Origin: Ctena decussata | Taxonomy: Eukaryota > Mollusca > Bivalvia > Lucinida > Lucinidae | Assembly: GCA_963989385.1 (NCBI GenBank) | Contig: OZ022503.1 | Span: 91,150,638 to 91,214,637 of the forward strand | Direction: 5' to 3' | Length of the DNA stretch: 64,000 bases | In this document: positions 23,298-38,049 of the stretch, one piece after another | Layout of the letters: each line of letters opens with the position of its first letter | Position numbering within the stretch: position 1 is the stretch's first letter | Notes under the pieces: model-generated | What the model was told of the DNA's origin: nothing | What the model saw: the letters and a program-made list of their open reading frames with translations, nothing else | The model's database searches: none | Made by a program: the position numbers and the translations under genes

Positions 23298-24117
23298 GTG
23301 TACGACAGGAGAAGAGAGAAACCAAAGGGGTGGACGCGTCCCGCACACAACGCTCAATCAACATTGAATCAACGTCGATTCAACCCCATGAAGATGAATC
23401 AACGTTGCTTCAATGTTGACCTAACGTCGTATGCCTCCCGGGGAGTTGGGCTGATATACCTATTAGAGACAGAGCAAATATTGGGCCAGTTTCACCAGAG
23501 TCTACCTTATGCATGACTTTACATGTATTGCAACTCATTTGAGCCGCGACACGACAAAACCAACAATGTGGTTGTGCGCCCAGCGCAGACTCAGATCAGC
23601 CTGGGCATCCGCCCAGTCTGATGAGAGTCTTTGCAGTGCGCTTAAAGGGTAGCTAAGAGTCTAAGCTACCTCCATGCGGACAGCGAAGACTCTGATCAGT
23701 TTTTTTTGTTCAGCTCCCCCCCCCCCTCTCTCTCTCCTCGCAGAATCTGAAATGGAAAAAAGAAGAGCGACAAAAGAAGTCCAACACACTTGGGTTATAA
23801 AGTAACTATTATCACATGACATAACCCACTGGGCACACAAGGTTGAATCAACACTGATTCAAAGTTGATTCAATGTCATGACGTCGAATCAAAGTTGATT
23901 CAGTGTTGATTCTACGGCGAGTGCCTGTTGGGAACCAATCACAAAACCAAACCTAACCTAGTTTAACATACTATTAGAGACAGAGCAAATATTGAACCAG
24001 TTTCACCCGAGTATACCTTATGCCTGACTTTACATTTATTGCAACTCATTTGTGAGAAGAAAATCAACCAATCACATCACAACCTAACCTAGCTTAACTT
24101 ATTTTTTATTTTGACAC
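23298..24117. repeat. Copy 25: 820-bp monomer with 109-bp deletion of the right foldback arm
   Basis: At 23699/23700 the sequence jumps from CTCTGATCAG into the T run. Compared with copy 12 this removes the bases equivalent to 11081-11189: the outer right arm, the right direct repeat and the linker up to the T tract. The break lies within the right inner hairpin. The T/C tract is also altered (CAGCTCCCC, with one T lost). Confidence 0.95.
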
Positions 24118-27100
24118 GTGTACGACAGGAGAAGAGAGAAACCAAAGGGGTGGACGCCTCCCGCACACAACGCTCAATCAACATTGAATCAACGTCGATT
24201 CAACCCCATGAAGATGAATCAACGTTGCTTCAATGTTGACCTAACGTCGTATGCCTCCCGGGGAGTTGGGCTAATATACCTATTAGAGACAGAGCAAATA
24301 TTGGGCCAGTTTCACCAGAGTCTACCTTATGCTTGACTTTACATGTATTGCAACTCATTTGAGCCGCGACACGACAAAACCAACAATGTAGTTGTGCGCC
24401 CAGCGCAGACTCAGATCAGCCTGGGCATCCGCCCAGTCTGATGAGAGTCTTTGCAGTGCGCTTAAAGGGTAGCTAAGAGTCTAAGCTACCTCCATGCGGA
24501 CAGCGAAGACTCTGATCAGACTGGGCGGACGCCCAGGCTGATCTGAGTCTTCGCTGGACGCACAACCACTTTGTTGGTTTTGTCGTGTCGCGGCTCATTT
24601 GTAAGAAGGAAATCAAAGAATACTTACGTTTTTTTTTTTGTTCAGCTTCCCCCCCCCCTCTCTCTCCCTCCTCGCAGAATCTGAAATGGAAAAAAGAAGA
24701 GCGACAAAAGAAGTCCAACACACTTGGGTTATAAAGTAACTATTATCACATGACATAACCCACTTGGCACACAAGGCTGAATCAACACTGATTCAAAGTT
24801 GATTCAATGTCATGACGTCGAATCAAAGTTGATTCAGTGTTGATTCTACGGCGAGTGCCTGTTGGGAACCAATCACAAAACCAAACCTAACCTAGTTTAA
24901 CATACTATTAGAGACAGAGCAAATATTGAACCAGTTTCACCCGAGTATACCTTATGCCTGACTTTACATTTATTGCAACTCATTTGTGAGAAGAAAATCA
25001 ACCAATCACATCACAACCTAACCTAGCTTAACTTATTTTTTATTTTGACACGTGTACGACAGGAGAAGAGAGAAACCAAAGGGGTGGACGCGTCCCGCAC
25101 ACAACGCTCAATCAACATTGAATCAACGTCGATTCAACCCCATGAAGATGAATCAACGTTGCTTCAATGTTGACCTAACGTCGTATGCCTCCCGGGGAGT
25201 TGGGCTGATATACCTATTAGAGACAGAGCAAATATTGGGCCAGTTTCACCAGAGTCTACCTTATGCATGACTTTACATGTATTGCAACTCATTTGAGCTG
25301 CGACACGACAAAACCAACAATGTGGTTGTGCGCCCAGCGCAGACTCAGATCAGCCTGGGCATCCGCCCAGTCTGATGAGAGTCTTTGCAGTGCGCTTAAA
25401 GGGTAGCTAAGAGTCTAAGCTACCTCCATGCGGACAGCGAAGACTCTGATCAGACTGGGCGGACGCCCAGGCTGATCTGAGTCTTCGCTGGACGCACAAC
25501 CACTTTGTTGGTTTTGTCGTGTCGCGGCTCATTTGTAAAAAGGAAATCAAAGAATACTTACGTTTTTTTTGTTCAGCTTCCCCCCCCCTCTCTCCCTCCT
25601 CGCAGAATCTGAAATGGAAAAAAGAAGAGCGACCAAAGAAGTCCAACAAACTTGGGTTATAAAGTAACTATAATCACATGACATAACCCACTGGGCACAC
25701 AAGGTTGAATCAACACTGATTCAAAGTTGATTCAATGTCATGACGTCGAATCAAAGTTGATTCAGTGTTGATTCTACGGCGAGTGCCTGTTGGGAACCAA
25801 TCACAAAACCAAACCTAACCTAGTTTAACATACTATTAGAGACAGAGCAAATATTGAACCAGTTTCACCCGAGTATACCTTATGCCTGACTTTACATTTA
25901 TTGCAACTCATTTGTGAGAAGAAAATCAACCAATCACATCACAACCTAACCTAGCTTAACTTATTTTTTATTTTGACACGTGTACGACAGGAGAAGAGAG
26001 AAACCAAAGGGGTCGACGCGTCCCGCACACAACGCTCAATCAACATTGAATCAACGTCGATTCAACCCCATGAAGATGAATCAACGTTGCTTCAATGTTG
26101 ACCTAACGTCGTATGCCTCCCGGGGAGTTGGGCTGATATACCTATTAGAGACAGAGCAAATATTGGGCCAGTTTCACCAGAGTCTACCTTATGCATGACT
26201 TTACATGTATTGCAACTCATTTGAGAAGCGACACGACAAAACCAACAATGTGGTTGTGCGCCCAGCGCAGACTCAGATCAGCCTGGGCATCCGCCCAGTC
26301 TGATGAGAGTCTTTGCAGTGCGCTTAAAGGGTAGCTAAGAGTCTAAGCTACCTCCATGCGGACAGCGAAGACTCTGATCAGACTGGGCGGACGCCCAGGC
26401 TGATCTGAGTCTTCGCTGGACGCACAACCACTTTGTTGGTTTTGTCGTGTCGCGGCTCATTTGTAAGAAGGAAATCAAAGAATACTTACGTTTTTTTTTG
26501 TTCAGCTTCCCCCCCCCCTCTCTCCCTCCTCGCAGAATCTGAAATGGAAAAAAGAAGAGCGACAAAAGAAGTCCAACACACTTGGGTTATAAAGTAACTA
26601 TTATCACATGACATAACCCACTGGGCACACAAGGTTGAATCAACACTGATTCAAAGTTGATTCAATGTCATGACGTCTAATCAAAGTTGATTCAGTGTTG
26701 ATTCTACGGCGAGTGCCTGTTGGGAACCAATCACAAAACCAAACCTAACCTAGTTTAACATACTATTAGAGACAGAGCAAATATTGAACCAGTTTCACCC
26801 GAGTATACCTTATGCCTGACTTTACATTTATTGCAACTCATTTGTGAGAAGAAAATCAACCAATCACATCACAACCTAACCTAGCTTAACTTATTTTTTA
26901 TTTTGACACGTGTACGACAGGAGAAGAGAGAAACCAAAGGGGTGGACGCGTCCCGCACACAACGCTCAATCAACATTGAATCAACGTCGATTCAACCCCA
27001 TGAAGATGAATCAACGTTGCTTCAATGTTGACCCAACGTCGTATGCCTCCCGGGGAGTTGGGCTGATATACCTATTAGAGACAGAGCAAATATTGGGCCA

Positions 27101-29703
27101 GTTTCACCAGAGTCTACCTTATGCTTGACTTTACATGTATTGCAACTCATTTGAGCCGCGACACGACAAAACCAACAATGTAGTTGTGCGCCCAGCGCAG
27201 ACTCAGATCAGCCTGGGCATCCGCCCAGTCTGATGAGAGTCTTTGCAGTGCGCTTAAAGGGTAGCTAAGAGTCTAAGCTACCTCCATGCGGACAGCGAAG
27301 ACTCTGATCAGACTGGGCGGACGCCCAGGCTGATCTGAGTCTTCGCTGGACGCACAACCACTTTGTTGGTTTTGTCGTGTCGCGGCTCATTTGTAAGAAG
27401 GAAATCAAAGAATACTTACGTTTTTTTTTTGTTCAGCTTCCCCCCCCCCCTCTCTCTCCCTCCTCGCAGAATCTGAAATGGAAAAAAGAAGAGCGACAAA
27501 AGAAGTCCAACACACTTGGGTTATAAAGTAACTATTATCACATGACATAACCCACTTGGCACACAAGGCTGAATCAACACTGATTCAAAGTTGATTCAAT
27601 GTCATGACGTCGAATCAAAGTTGATTCAGTGTTGATTCTACGGCGAGTGCCTGTTGGGAACCAATCACAAAACCAAACCTAACCTAGTTTAACATACTAT
27701 TAGAGACAGAGCAAATATTGAACCAGTTTCACCCGAGTATAAATATGCCTGACTTTACATTTATTGCAACTCAGTTGTGAGAAGAAAATCAACCAATCAC
27801 ATCACAACCTAACCTAGCTTAACTTATTTTTTATTTTGACACGTGTACGACAGGAGAAGAGAGAAACCAAAGGGGTGGACGCGTCCCGCACACAACGCTC
27901 AATCAACATTGAATCAACGTCGATTCAACCCCATGAAGATGAATCAACGTTGCTTCAATGTTGACCTAACGTCGTATGCCTCCCGGGGAGTTGGGCTGAT
28001 ATACCTATTAGAGACAGAGCAAATATTGGGCCAGTTTCACCAGAGTCTACCTTATGCATGACTTTACATGTATTGCAACTCATTTGAGCCGCGACACGAC
28101 AAAACCAACAATGTGGTTGTGCGCCCAGCGCAGACTCAGATCAGCTTGGGCATCCGCCCAGTCTGATGAGAGTCTTTGCAGTGCGCTTAAAGGGTAGCTA
28201 AGAGTCTAAGCTACCTCCATGCGGACAGCGAAGACTCTGATCAGACTGGGCGGACGCCCAGGCTGATCTGAGTCTTCGCTGGACGCACAACCACTTTGTT
28301 GGTTTTGTCGTGTCGCGGCTCATTTGTAAGAAGGAAATCAAAGAATACTTACGTTTTTTTTTGTTCAGCTTCCCCCCCCCCTCTCTCCCTCCTCGCAGAA
28401 TCTGAAATGAAAAAAAGAAGAGCGACAAAAGAAGTCCAACACACTTGGGTTATAAAGTAACTATTATCACATGACATAACCCACTGGGCACACAAGGTTG
28501 AATCAACACTGATTCAAAGTTGATTCAATGTCATGACGTCGAATCAAAGTTGATTCAGTGTTGATTCTACGGCGAGTGCCTGTTGGGAACCAATCACAAA
28601 ACCAAACCTAACCTAGTTTAACATACTATTAGAGACAGAGCAAATATTGAACCAGTTTCACCCGAGTATACCTTATGCCTGACTTTACATTTATTGCAAC
28701 TCATTTGTGAGAAGAAAATCAACCAATCACATCACAACCTAACCTAGCTTAACTTATTTTTTATTTTGACACGTGTACGACAGGAGAAGAGAGAAACCAA
28801 AGGGGTGGACGCGTCCCGCACACAACGCTCAATCAACATTGAATCAACGTCGATTCAACCCCATGAAGATGAATCAACGTTGCTTCAATGTTGACCTAAC
28901 GTCGTATGCCTCCCGGGGAGTTGGGCTGATATACCTATTAGAGACAGAGCAAATATTGGGCCAGTTTCACCAGAGTCTACCTTATGCATGACTTTACATG
29001 TATTGCAACTCATTTGAGAAGCGACACGACAAAACCAACAATGTGGTTGTGCGCCCAGCGCAGACTCAGATCAGCCTGGGCATCCGCCCAGTCTGATGAG
29101 AGTCTTTGCAGTGCGCTTAAAGGGTAGCTAAGAGTCTAAGCTACCTCCATGCGGACAGCGAAGACTCTGATCAGACTGGGCGGACGCCCAGGCTGATCTG
29201 AGTCTTCGCTGGACGCACAACCACTTTGTTGGTTTTGTCGTGTCGCGGCTCATTTGTAAGAAGGAAATCAAAGAATACTTACGTTTTTTTTTGTTCAGCT
29301 TCCCCCCCCCCCTCTCTCCCTCCTCGCAGAATCTGAAATGGAAAAAAGAAGAGCGACAAAAGAAGTCCAACACACTTGGGTTATAAAGTAACTATTATCA
29401 CATGACATAACCCACTGGGCACACAAGGTTGAATCAACACTGATTCAAAGTTGATTCAATGTCATGACGTCGAATCAAAGTTGATTCAGTGTTGATTCTA
29501 CGGCGAGTGCCTGTTGGGAACCAATCACAAAACCAAACCTAACCTAGTTTAACATACTATTAGAGACAGAGCAAATATTGAACCAGTTTCACCCGAGTAT
29601 ACCTTATGCCTGACTTTACATTTATTGCAACTCATTTGTGAGAAGAAAATCAACCAATCACATCACAACCTAACCTAGCTTAACTTATTTTTTATTTTGA
29701 CAC
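24118..29703. repeat. Three-monomer higher-order repeat, ~2.79 kb
   Basis: Shared rare variants recur 2792-2793 bp apart: TATGCTTGAC (24333 and 27125), AATGTAGTTG (24390 and 27182), CACTTGGCAC with AAGGCTGAATC (24765 and 27557) and GAGAAGCGAC (26226 and 29019). CAACTCAGTTG continues the period at 27774 and 30566. CAGCTTGGG (28146 and 30007) instead recurs at two monomers, so the register is not perfect. Copy 30's predecessor has a local change, GTATAAATATGCC for GTATACCTTATGCC, near 27,740. Confidence 0.85.
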
Positions 29704-32459
29704 GTGTACGACAGGAGAAGAGAGAAACCAAAGGGGTGGACGCGTCCCGCACACAACGCTCAATCAACATTGAATCAACGTCGATTCAACCCCATGAAGA
29801 TGAATCAACGTTGCTTCAATGTTGACCTAACGTCGTATGCCTCCCAGGGAGTTGGGCTGATATACCTATTAGAGACAGAGCAAATATTGGGCCAGTTTCA
29901 CCAGAGTCTACCTTATGCATGACTTTACATGTATTGCAACTCATTTGAGCCGCGACACGACAAAACCAACAATGTGGTTGTGCGCCCAGCGCAGACTCAG
30001 ATCAGCTTGGGCATCCGCCCAGTCTGATGAGAGTCTTTGCAGTGCGCTTAAAGGGTAGCTAAGAGTCTAAGCTACCTCCATGCGGACAGCGAAGACTCTG
30101 ATCAGACTGGGCGGACGCCCAGGCTGATCTGAGTCTTCGCTGGACGCACAACCACTTTGTTGGTTTTGTCGTGTCGCGGCTCATTTGTAAGAAGGAAATC
30201 AAAGAATACTTACGTTTTTTTTTGTTCAGCTTCCCCCCCCCCCTCTCTCCCTCCTCGCAGAATCTGAAATGGAAAAAAGAAGAGCGACAAAAGAAGTCCA
30301 ACACACTTGGGTTATAAAGTAACTATTATCACATGACATAACCCACTGGGCACACAAGGTTGAATCAACACTGATTCAAAGTTGATTCAATGTCATGACG
30401 TCGAATCAAAGTTGATTCAGTGTTGATTCTACGGCGAGTGCCTGTTGGGAACCAATCACAAAACCAAACCTAACCTAGTTTAACATACTATTAGAGACAG
30501 AGCAAATATTGAACCAGTTTCACCCGAGTATACCTTATGCCTGACTTTACATTTATTGCAACTCAGTTGTGAGAAGAAAATCAACCAATCACATCACAAC
30601 CTAACCTAGCTTAACTTATTTTTTATTTTGACACGTGTACGACAGGAGAAGAGAGAAACCAAAGGGGTGGACGCGTCCCGCACACAACGCTCAATCAACA
30701 TTGAATCAACGTCGATTCAACCCCATGAAGATGAATCAACGTTGCTTCAATGTTGACCTAACGTCGTATGCCTCCCGGGGAGTTGGGCTGATATATCTAT
30801 TAGAGACAGAGCAAATATTGGGCCAGTTTCACCAGAGTCTACCTTATGCATGACTTTACATGTATTGCAACTCATTTGAGCCGCGACACGACAAAACCAA
30901 CAATGTGGTTGTGCGCCCAGCGCAGACTCAGATCAGCCTGGGCATCCGCCCAGTCTGATGAGAGTCTTTGCAGTGCGCTTAAAGGGTAGCTAAGAGTCTA
31001 AGCTACCTCCATGCGGACAGCGAAGACTCTGATCAGACTGGGCGGACGCCCAGGCTGATCTGAGTCTTCGCTGGACGCACAACCACTTTGTTGGTTTTGT
31101 CGTGTCGCGGCTCATTTGTAAGAAGGAAATCAAAGAATACTTACGTTTTTTTTTGTTCAGCTTCCCCCCCCCCTCCCCCCCTCTCTCTCCCTCCTCGCAG
31201 AATCTGAAATGGAAAAAAGAAGAGCGACAAAAGAAGTCCAACACACTTGGGTTATAAAGTAACTATTATCACATGACATAACCCACTGGGCACACAAGGT
31301 TGAATCAACACTGATTCAAAGTTGATTCAATGTCATGACGTCGAATCAAAGTTGATTCAGTGTTGATTCTACGGCGAGTGCCTGTTGGGAACCAATCACA
31401 AAACCAAACCTAACCTAGTTTAACATACTATTAGAGACAGAGCAAATATTGAACCAGTTTCACCCGAGTATACCTTATGCCTGACTTTACATTTATTGCA
31501 ACTCAGTTGTGAGAAGAAAATCAACCAATCACATCACAACCTAACCTAGCTTAACTTATTTTTTATTTTGACACGTGTACGACAGGAGAAGAGAGAAACC
31601 AAAGGGGTGGACGCGTCCCGCACACAACGCTCAATCAACATTGAATCAACGTCGATTCAACCCCATGAAGATGAATCAACGTTGCTTCAATGTTGACCTA
31701 ACGTCGTATGCCTCCCGGGGAGTTGGGCTGATATATCTATTAGAGACAGAGCAAATATTGGGCCAGTTTCACCAGAGTCTACCTTATGCATGACTTTACA
31801 TGTATTGCAACTCATTTGAGCCGCGACACGACAAAACCAACAATGTGGTTGTGCGCCCAGCGCAGACTCAGATCAGCCTGGGCATCCGCCCAGTCTGATG
31901 AGAGTCTTTGCAGTGCGCTTAAAGGGTAGCTAAGAGTCTAAGCTACCTCCATGCGGACAGCGAAGACTCTGATCAGACTGGGCGGACGCCCAGGCTGATC
32001 TGAGTCTTCGCTGGACGCACAACCACTTTGTTGGTTTTGTCGTGTCGCGGCTCATTTGTAAAAAGGAAATCAAAGAATACTTACGTTTTTTTTTGTTCAG
32101 CTTCACCCCCCCCCCTCTCTCCCTCCTCGCAGAATCTGAAATGGAAAAAAGAAGAGCGACAAAAGAAGTCCAACAAACTTGGGTTAAAAAGTAACTATAA
32201 TCACATGACATAACCCACAGGGCACACAAGGTTGAATCAACACTGATTCAAAGTTGATTCAATGTCATGACGTCGAATCAAAGTTGATTCAGTGTTGATT
32301 CTACGGCGAGTGCCTGTTGGGAACCAATCACAAAACCAAACCTAACCTAGTTTAACATACTATTAGAGACAGAGCAAATATTGAACCAGTTTCACCCGAG
32401 TATACCTTATGCCTGACTTTACATTTATTGCAACTCATTTGTGAGAAGAAAATCAACCA
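29704..32459. repeat. Copies 32-34 and the left edge of the 5.59-kb duplication
   Basis: Adjacent copies 33 and 34 share GATATATCTA (about 30,795 and 31,735) and CAGTTGTGAG (30566 and 31506), both 940 bp apart, so one duplicated the other. Copy 33's tract is expanded and interrupted near 31,160-31,180. Copy 34 has a cluster of private changes near 32,059-32,220 (GTAAAAAGG, AACAAACTT, GGTTAAAAAG, CACAGGGC), some shared with the copy near 25,537-25,680. Confidence 0.75.
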
Positions 32460-35400
32460 GTCACATCACAACCTAACCTAGCTTAACTTATTTTTTATTT
32501 TGACACGTGTACGACAGGAGAAGAGAGAAACCAAAGGGGTGGACGCGTCCCGCACACAACGCTCAATCAACATTGAATCAACGTCGATTCAACCCCATGA
32601 AGATGAATCAACGTTGCTTCAATGTTGACCTAACGTCGTATGCCTCCCGGGGAGTTGGGCTGATATACCTATTAGAGACAGAGCAAATATTGGGCCAGTT
32701 TCACCAGAGTCTACCTTATGCATGACTTTACATGTATTGCAACTCATTTGAGCCGCGACACGACAAAACCAACAATGTGGTTGTGCGCCCAGCGCAGACT
32801 CAGATCAGTCTGGGCATCCGCCCAGTCTGATGAGAGTCTTTGCAGTGCGCTTAAAGGGTAGCTAAGAGTCTAAGCTACCTCCATGCGGACAGCGAAGACT
32901 CTGATCAGACTGGGCGGACGCCCAGGCTGATCTGAGTCTTCGCTGGACGCACAACCACTTTGTTGGTTTTGTCGTGTCGCGGCTCATTTGTAAGAAGGAA
33001 ATCAAAGAATACTTACGTTTTTTTTTTTGTTCAGCTTCCCCCCCCCCTCTCTCTCCCTCCTCGCAGAATCTGAAATGGAAAAAAGAAGAGCGACAAAAGA
33101 AGTCCAACACACTTGGGTTATAAAGTAACTATTATCACATGACATAACCCACTGGGCACACAAGGCTGAATCAACACTGATTCAAAGTTGATTCAATGTC
33201 ATGACGTCGAATCAAAGTTGATTCAGTGTTGATTCTACGGCGAGTGCCTGTTGGGAACCAATCACAAAACCAAACCTAACCTAGTTTAACATACTATTAG
33301 AGACAGAGCAAATATTGAACCAGTTTCACCCGAGTATACCTTATGCCTGACTTTACATTTATTGCAACTCAGTTGTGAGAAGAAAATCAACCAATCACAT
33401 CACAACCTAACCTAGCTTAACTTATTTTTTATTTTGACACGTGTACGACAGGAGAAGAGAGAAACCAAAGGGGTGGACGCGTCCCGCACACAACGCTCAA
33501 TCAACATTGAATCAACGTCGATTCAACCCCATGAAGATGAATCAACGTTGCTTCAATGTTGACCTAACGTCGTATGCCTCCCGGGGAGTTGGGCTGATAT
33601 ACCTATTAGAGACAGAGCAAATATTGGGCCAGTTTCACCAGAGTCTACCTTATGCATGACTTTACATGTATTGCAACTCATTTGAGCCGCGACACGACAA
33701 AACCAACAATGTGGTTGTGCGCCCAGCGCAGACTCAGATCAGCCTGGGCATCCGCCCAGTCTGATGAGAGTCTTTGCAGTGCGCTTAAAGGGTAGCTAAG
33801 AGTCTAAGCTACCTCCATGCGGACAGCGAAGACTCTGATCAGACTGGGCGGACGCCCAGGCTGATCTGAGTCTTCGCTGGACGCACAACCACTTTGTTGG
33901 TTTTGTCGTGTCGCGGCTCATTTGTAAGAAGGAAATCAAAGAATACTTACGTTTTTTTTTGTTCAGCTTTCCCCCCCCCCCCCCTCTCTCCCTCCTCGCA
34001 GAATCTGAAATGGAAAAAAGAAGAGCGACAAAAGAAGTCCAACACACTTGGGTTATAAAGTAACTATAATCACATGACATAACCCACTGGGCACACAAGG
34101 TTGAATCAACACTGATTCAAAGTTGATTCAATGTCATGACGTCGAATCAAAGTTGATTCAGTGTTGATTCTACGGCGAGTGCCTGTTGGGAACCAATCAC
34201 AAAACCAAACCTAACCTAGTTTAACATACTATTAGAGACAGAGCAAATATTGAACCAGTTTCACCCGAGTATACCTTATGCCTGACTTTACATTTATTGC
34301 AACTTAGTTGTGAGAAGAAAATCAACCAATCACATCACAACCTAACCTAGCTTAACTTATTTTTTATTTTGACACGTGTACGACAGGAGAAGAGAGAAAC
34401 CAAAGGGGTGGACGCGTCCCGCACACAACGCTCAATCAACATTGAATCAACGTCGATTCAACCCCATGAAGATGAATCAACGTTGCTTCAATGTTGACCT
34501 AACGTCGTATGCCTCCCGGGGAGTTGGGCTGATATACCTATTAGAGACAGAGCAAATATTGGGCCAGTTTCACCAGAGTCTACCTTATGCATGACTTTAC
34601 ATGTATTGCAACTCATTTGAGCTGCGACACGACAAAACCACCAATGTGGTTGTGCGCCCAGCGCAGACTCAGATCAGCCTGGGCATCCGCCCAGTCTGAT
34701 GAGAGTCTTTGCAGTGCGCTTAAAGGGTAGCTAAGAGTCTAAGCTACCTCCATGCGGACAGCGAAGACTCTGATCAGACTGGGCGGACGCCCAGGCTGAT
34801 CTGAGTCTTCGCTGGACGCACAACCACTTTGTTGGTTTTGTCGTGTCGCGGCTCATTTGTAAGAAGGAAATCAAAGAATACTTACGTTTTTTTTGTTCAG
34901 CTTCCCCCCCCCCTCTCTCCCTCCTCGCAGAATCTGAAATGGAAAAAAGAAGAGCGACAAAAGAAGTCCAACACACTTGGGTTATAAAGTAACTATTATC
35001 ACATGACATAACCCACTGGGCACACAAGGTTGAATCAACACTGATTCAAAGTTGATTCAATGTCATGACGTCGAATCAAAGTTGATTCAGTGTTGATTCT
35101 ACGGCGAGTGCCTGTTGGGAACCAATCACAAAACCAAACCTAACCTAGTTTAACATACTATTAGAGACAGAGCAAATATTGAACCAGTTTCACCCGAGTA
35201 TACCTTATGCCTGACTTTACATTTATTGCAACTCATTTGTGAGAAGAAAATCAACCAATCACATCACAACCTAACCTAGCTTAACTTATTTTTTATTTTG
35301 ACACGTGTACGACAGGAGAAGAGAGAAACCAAAGGGGTGGACGCGTCCCGCACACAACGCTCAATCAACATTGAATCAACGTCGATTCAACCCCATGAAG

Positions 35401-38049
35401 ATGAATCAACGTTGCTTCAATGTTGACCTAACGTCGTATGCCTCCCGGGGAGTTGGGCTGATATACCTATTAGAGACAGAGCAAATATTGGGCCAGTTTC
35501 ACCAGAGTCTACCTTATGCATGACTTTACATGTATTGCAACTCATTTGAGCCGCGAAACGACAAAACCAACAATGTGGTTGTGAGCCCAGCGCAGACTCA
35601 GATCAGCCTGGGCATCCGCCCAGTCTGATGAGAGTCTTTGCAGTGCGCTTAAAGGGTAGCTAAGAGTCTAAGCTACCTCCATGCGGACAGCGAAAACTCT
35701 GATCAGACTGGGCGGACGCCCAGGCTGATCTGAGTCTTCGCTGGACGCACAACCACTTTGTTGGTTTTGTCGTGTGGCGGCTCATTTGTAAGAAGGAAAT
35801 CAAAGAATACTTACGTTTTTTTTTTGTTCAGCTTCCCCCCCCCCTCTCTCCCTCCTCGCAGAATCTGAAATGGAAAAAAGAAGAGCGACAAAAGAAGTCC
35901 AACACACTTGGGTTATAAAGTAACTATTATCACATGACATAACCCACTGGGCACACAAGGTTGAATCAACACTGATTCAAAGTTGATTCAATGTCATGAC
36001 GTCGAATCAAAGTTGATTCAGTGTTGATTCTACGGCGAGTGCCTGTTGGGAACCAATCACAAAACCAAACCTAACCTAGTTTAACATACTATTAGAGACA
36101 GAGCAAATATTGAACCAGTTTCACCCGAGTATACCTTATGCCTGACTTTACATTTATTGCAACTCAGTTGTGAGAAGAAAATCAACCAATCACATCACAA
36201 CCTAACCTAGCTTAACTTATTTTTTATTTTGACACGTGTACGACAGGAGAAGAGAGAAACCAAAGGGGTGGACGCGTCCCGCACACAACGCTCAATCAAC
36301 ATTGAATCAACGTCGATTCAACCCCATGAAGATGAATCAACGTTGCTTCAATGTTGACCTAACGTCGTATGCCTCCCGGGGAGTTGGGCTGATATACCTA
36401 TTAGAGACAGAGCAAATATTGGGCCAGTTTCACCAGAGTCTACCTTATGCATGACTTTACATGTATTGCAACTCATTTGAGCCGCGACACGACAAAACCA
36501 ACAATGTGGTTGTGCGCCCAGCGCAGACTCAGATCAGCCTGGGCATCCGCCCAGTCTGATGAGAGTCTTTGCAGTGCGCTTAAAGGGTAGCTAAGAGTCT
36601 AAGCTACCTCCATGCGGACAGCGAAGACTCTGATCAGACTGGGCGGACGCCCAGGCTGATCTGAGTCTTCGCTGGACGCACAACCACTTTGTTGGTTTTG
36701 TCGTGTCGCGGCTCATTTGTAAGAAGGAAATCAAAGAATACTTACGTTTTTTTTTTGTTCAGCTTCCCCCCCCCCCCTCTCTCCCTCCTCGCAGAATCTG
36801 AAATGGAAAAAAGAAGAGCGACAAAAGAAGTCCAACACACTTGGGTTATAAAGTAACTATTTTCACATGACATAACCCACTGGGCACACAAGGTTGAATC
36901 AACACTGATTCAAAGTTGATTCAATGTCATGACGTCGAATCAAAGTTGATTCAGTGTTGATTCTACGGCAAGTGCCTGTTGGGAACCAATCACAAAACCA
37001 AACCTAACCTAGTTTAACATACTATTAGAGACAGAGCAAATATTGAATCAGTTTCACCCGAGTATACCTTATGCCTGACTTTACATTTATTGCAACTCAT
37101 TTGTGAGAAGAAAATCAACCAATCACATCACAACCTAACCTAGCTTAACTTATTTTTTATTTTGACACGTGTACGACAGGAGAAGAGAGAAACCAAAGGG
37201 GTGGACGCGTCCCGCACACAACGCTCAATCAACTTTGAATCAACGTCGATTCAACCCCATGATGATGAATCAACGTTGCTTCAATGTTGACCTAACGTCG
37301 TATGCCTCCCGGGGAGTTGGGCTGATATACCTATTAGAGACAGAGCAAATATTGGGCCAGTTTCACCAGAGTCTACCTTATGCATGACTTTACATGTATT
37401 GCAACTCATTTGAGCCGCGACACGACAAAACCAACAATGTGGTTGTGCGCCCAGCGCAGACTCAGATCAGCCTGGGCATCCGCCCAGTCTGATGAGAGTC
37501 TTTGCAGTGCGCTTAAAGGGTAGCTAAGAGTCTAAGCTACCTCCATGCGGACAGCGAAGACTCTGATCAGACTGGGCGGACGCCCAGGCTGATCTGAGTC
37601 TTCGCTGGACGCACAACCACTTTGTTGGTTTTGTCGTGTCGCGGCTCATTTGTAAGAAGGAAATCAAAGAATACTTACGTTTTTTTTGTTCAGCTTCCCC
37701 CCCCCTCTCTCCCTCCTCGCAGAATCTGAAATGGAAAAAAGAAGAGCGACAAAAGAAGTCCAACACACTTGGGTTATAAAGTAACTATTATCACATGACA
37801 TAACCCACTGGGCACACAAGGTTGAATCAACACTGATTCAAAGTTGATTCAATGTCATGACGTCGAATCAAAGTTGATTCAGTGTTGATTCTACGGCGAG
37901 TGCCTGTTGGGAACCAATCACAAAACCAAACCTAACCTAGTTTAACATACTATTAGAGACAGAGCAAATATTGAACCAGTTTCACCCGAGTATACCTTAT
38001 GCCTGACTTTACATTTATTGCAACTCATTTGTGAGAAGAAAATCAACCA
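32460..38049. repeat. First unit of a six-monomer higher-order repeat (~5.59 kb)
   Basis: Its markers recur in order in the next unit at 5585-5590 bp: CCAGTCACATC (32460), ATCAGTCTGGG (32809), AAGGCTGAATC (33166), CTCAGTTGTG (33372), AACTTAGTTG (34303), GTGAGCCCAG (35584), GTGTGGCGG (35777), ACGGCAAGTG (36970), TTGAATCAGTTTC (about 37,046), and CAACTTTGAATC with CATGATGATG (about 37,230-37,262). The left limit lies between about 32,220 and 32,460. Confidence 0.92.

Noticed and set aside
32028..32213. Plus-strand 61-aa ORF
   Set aside because: It is found in only one monomer, spans the homopolymer tract and exists only because of private substitutions in copy 34.
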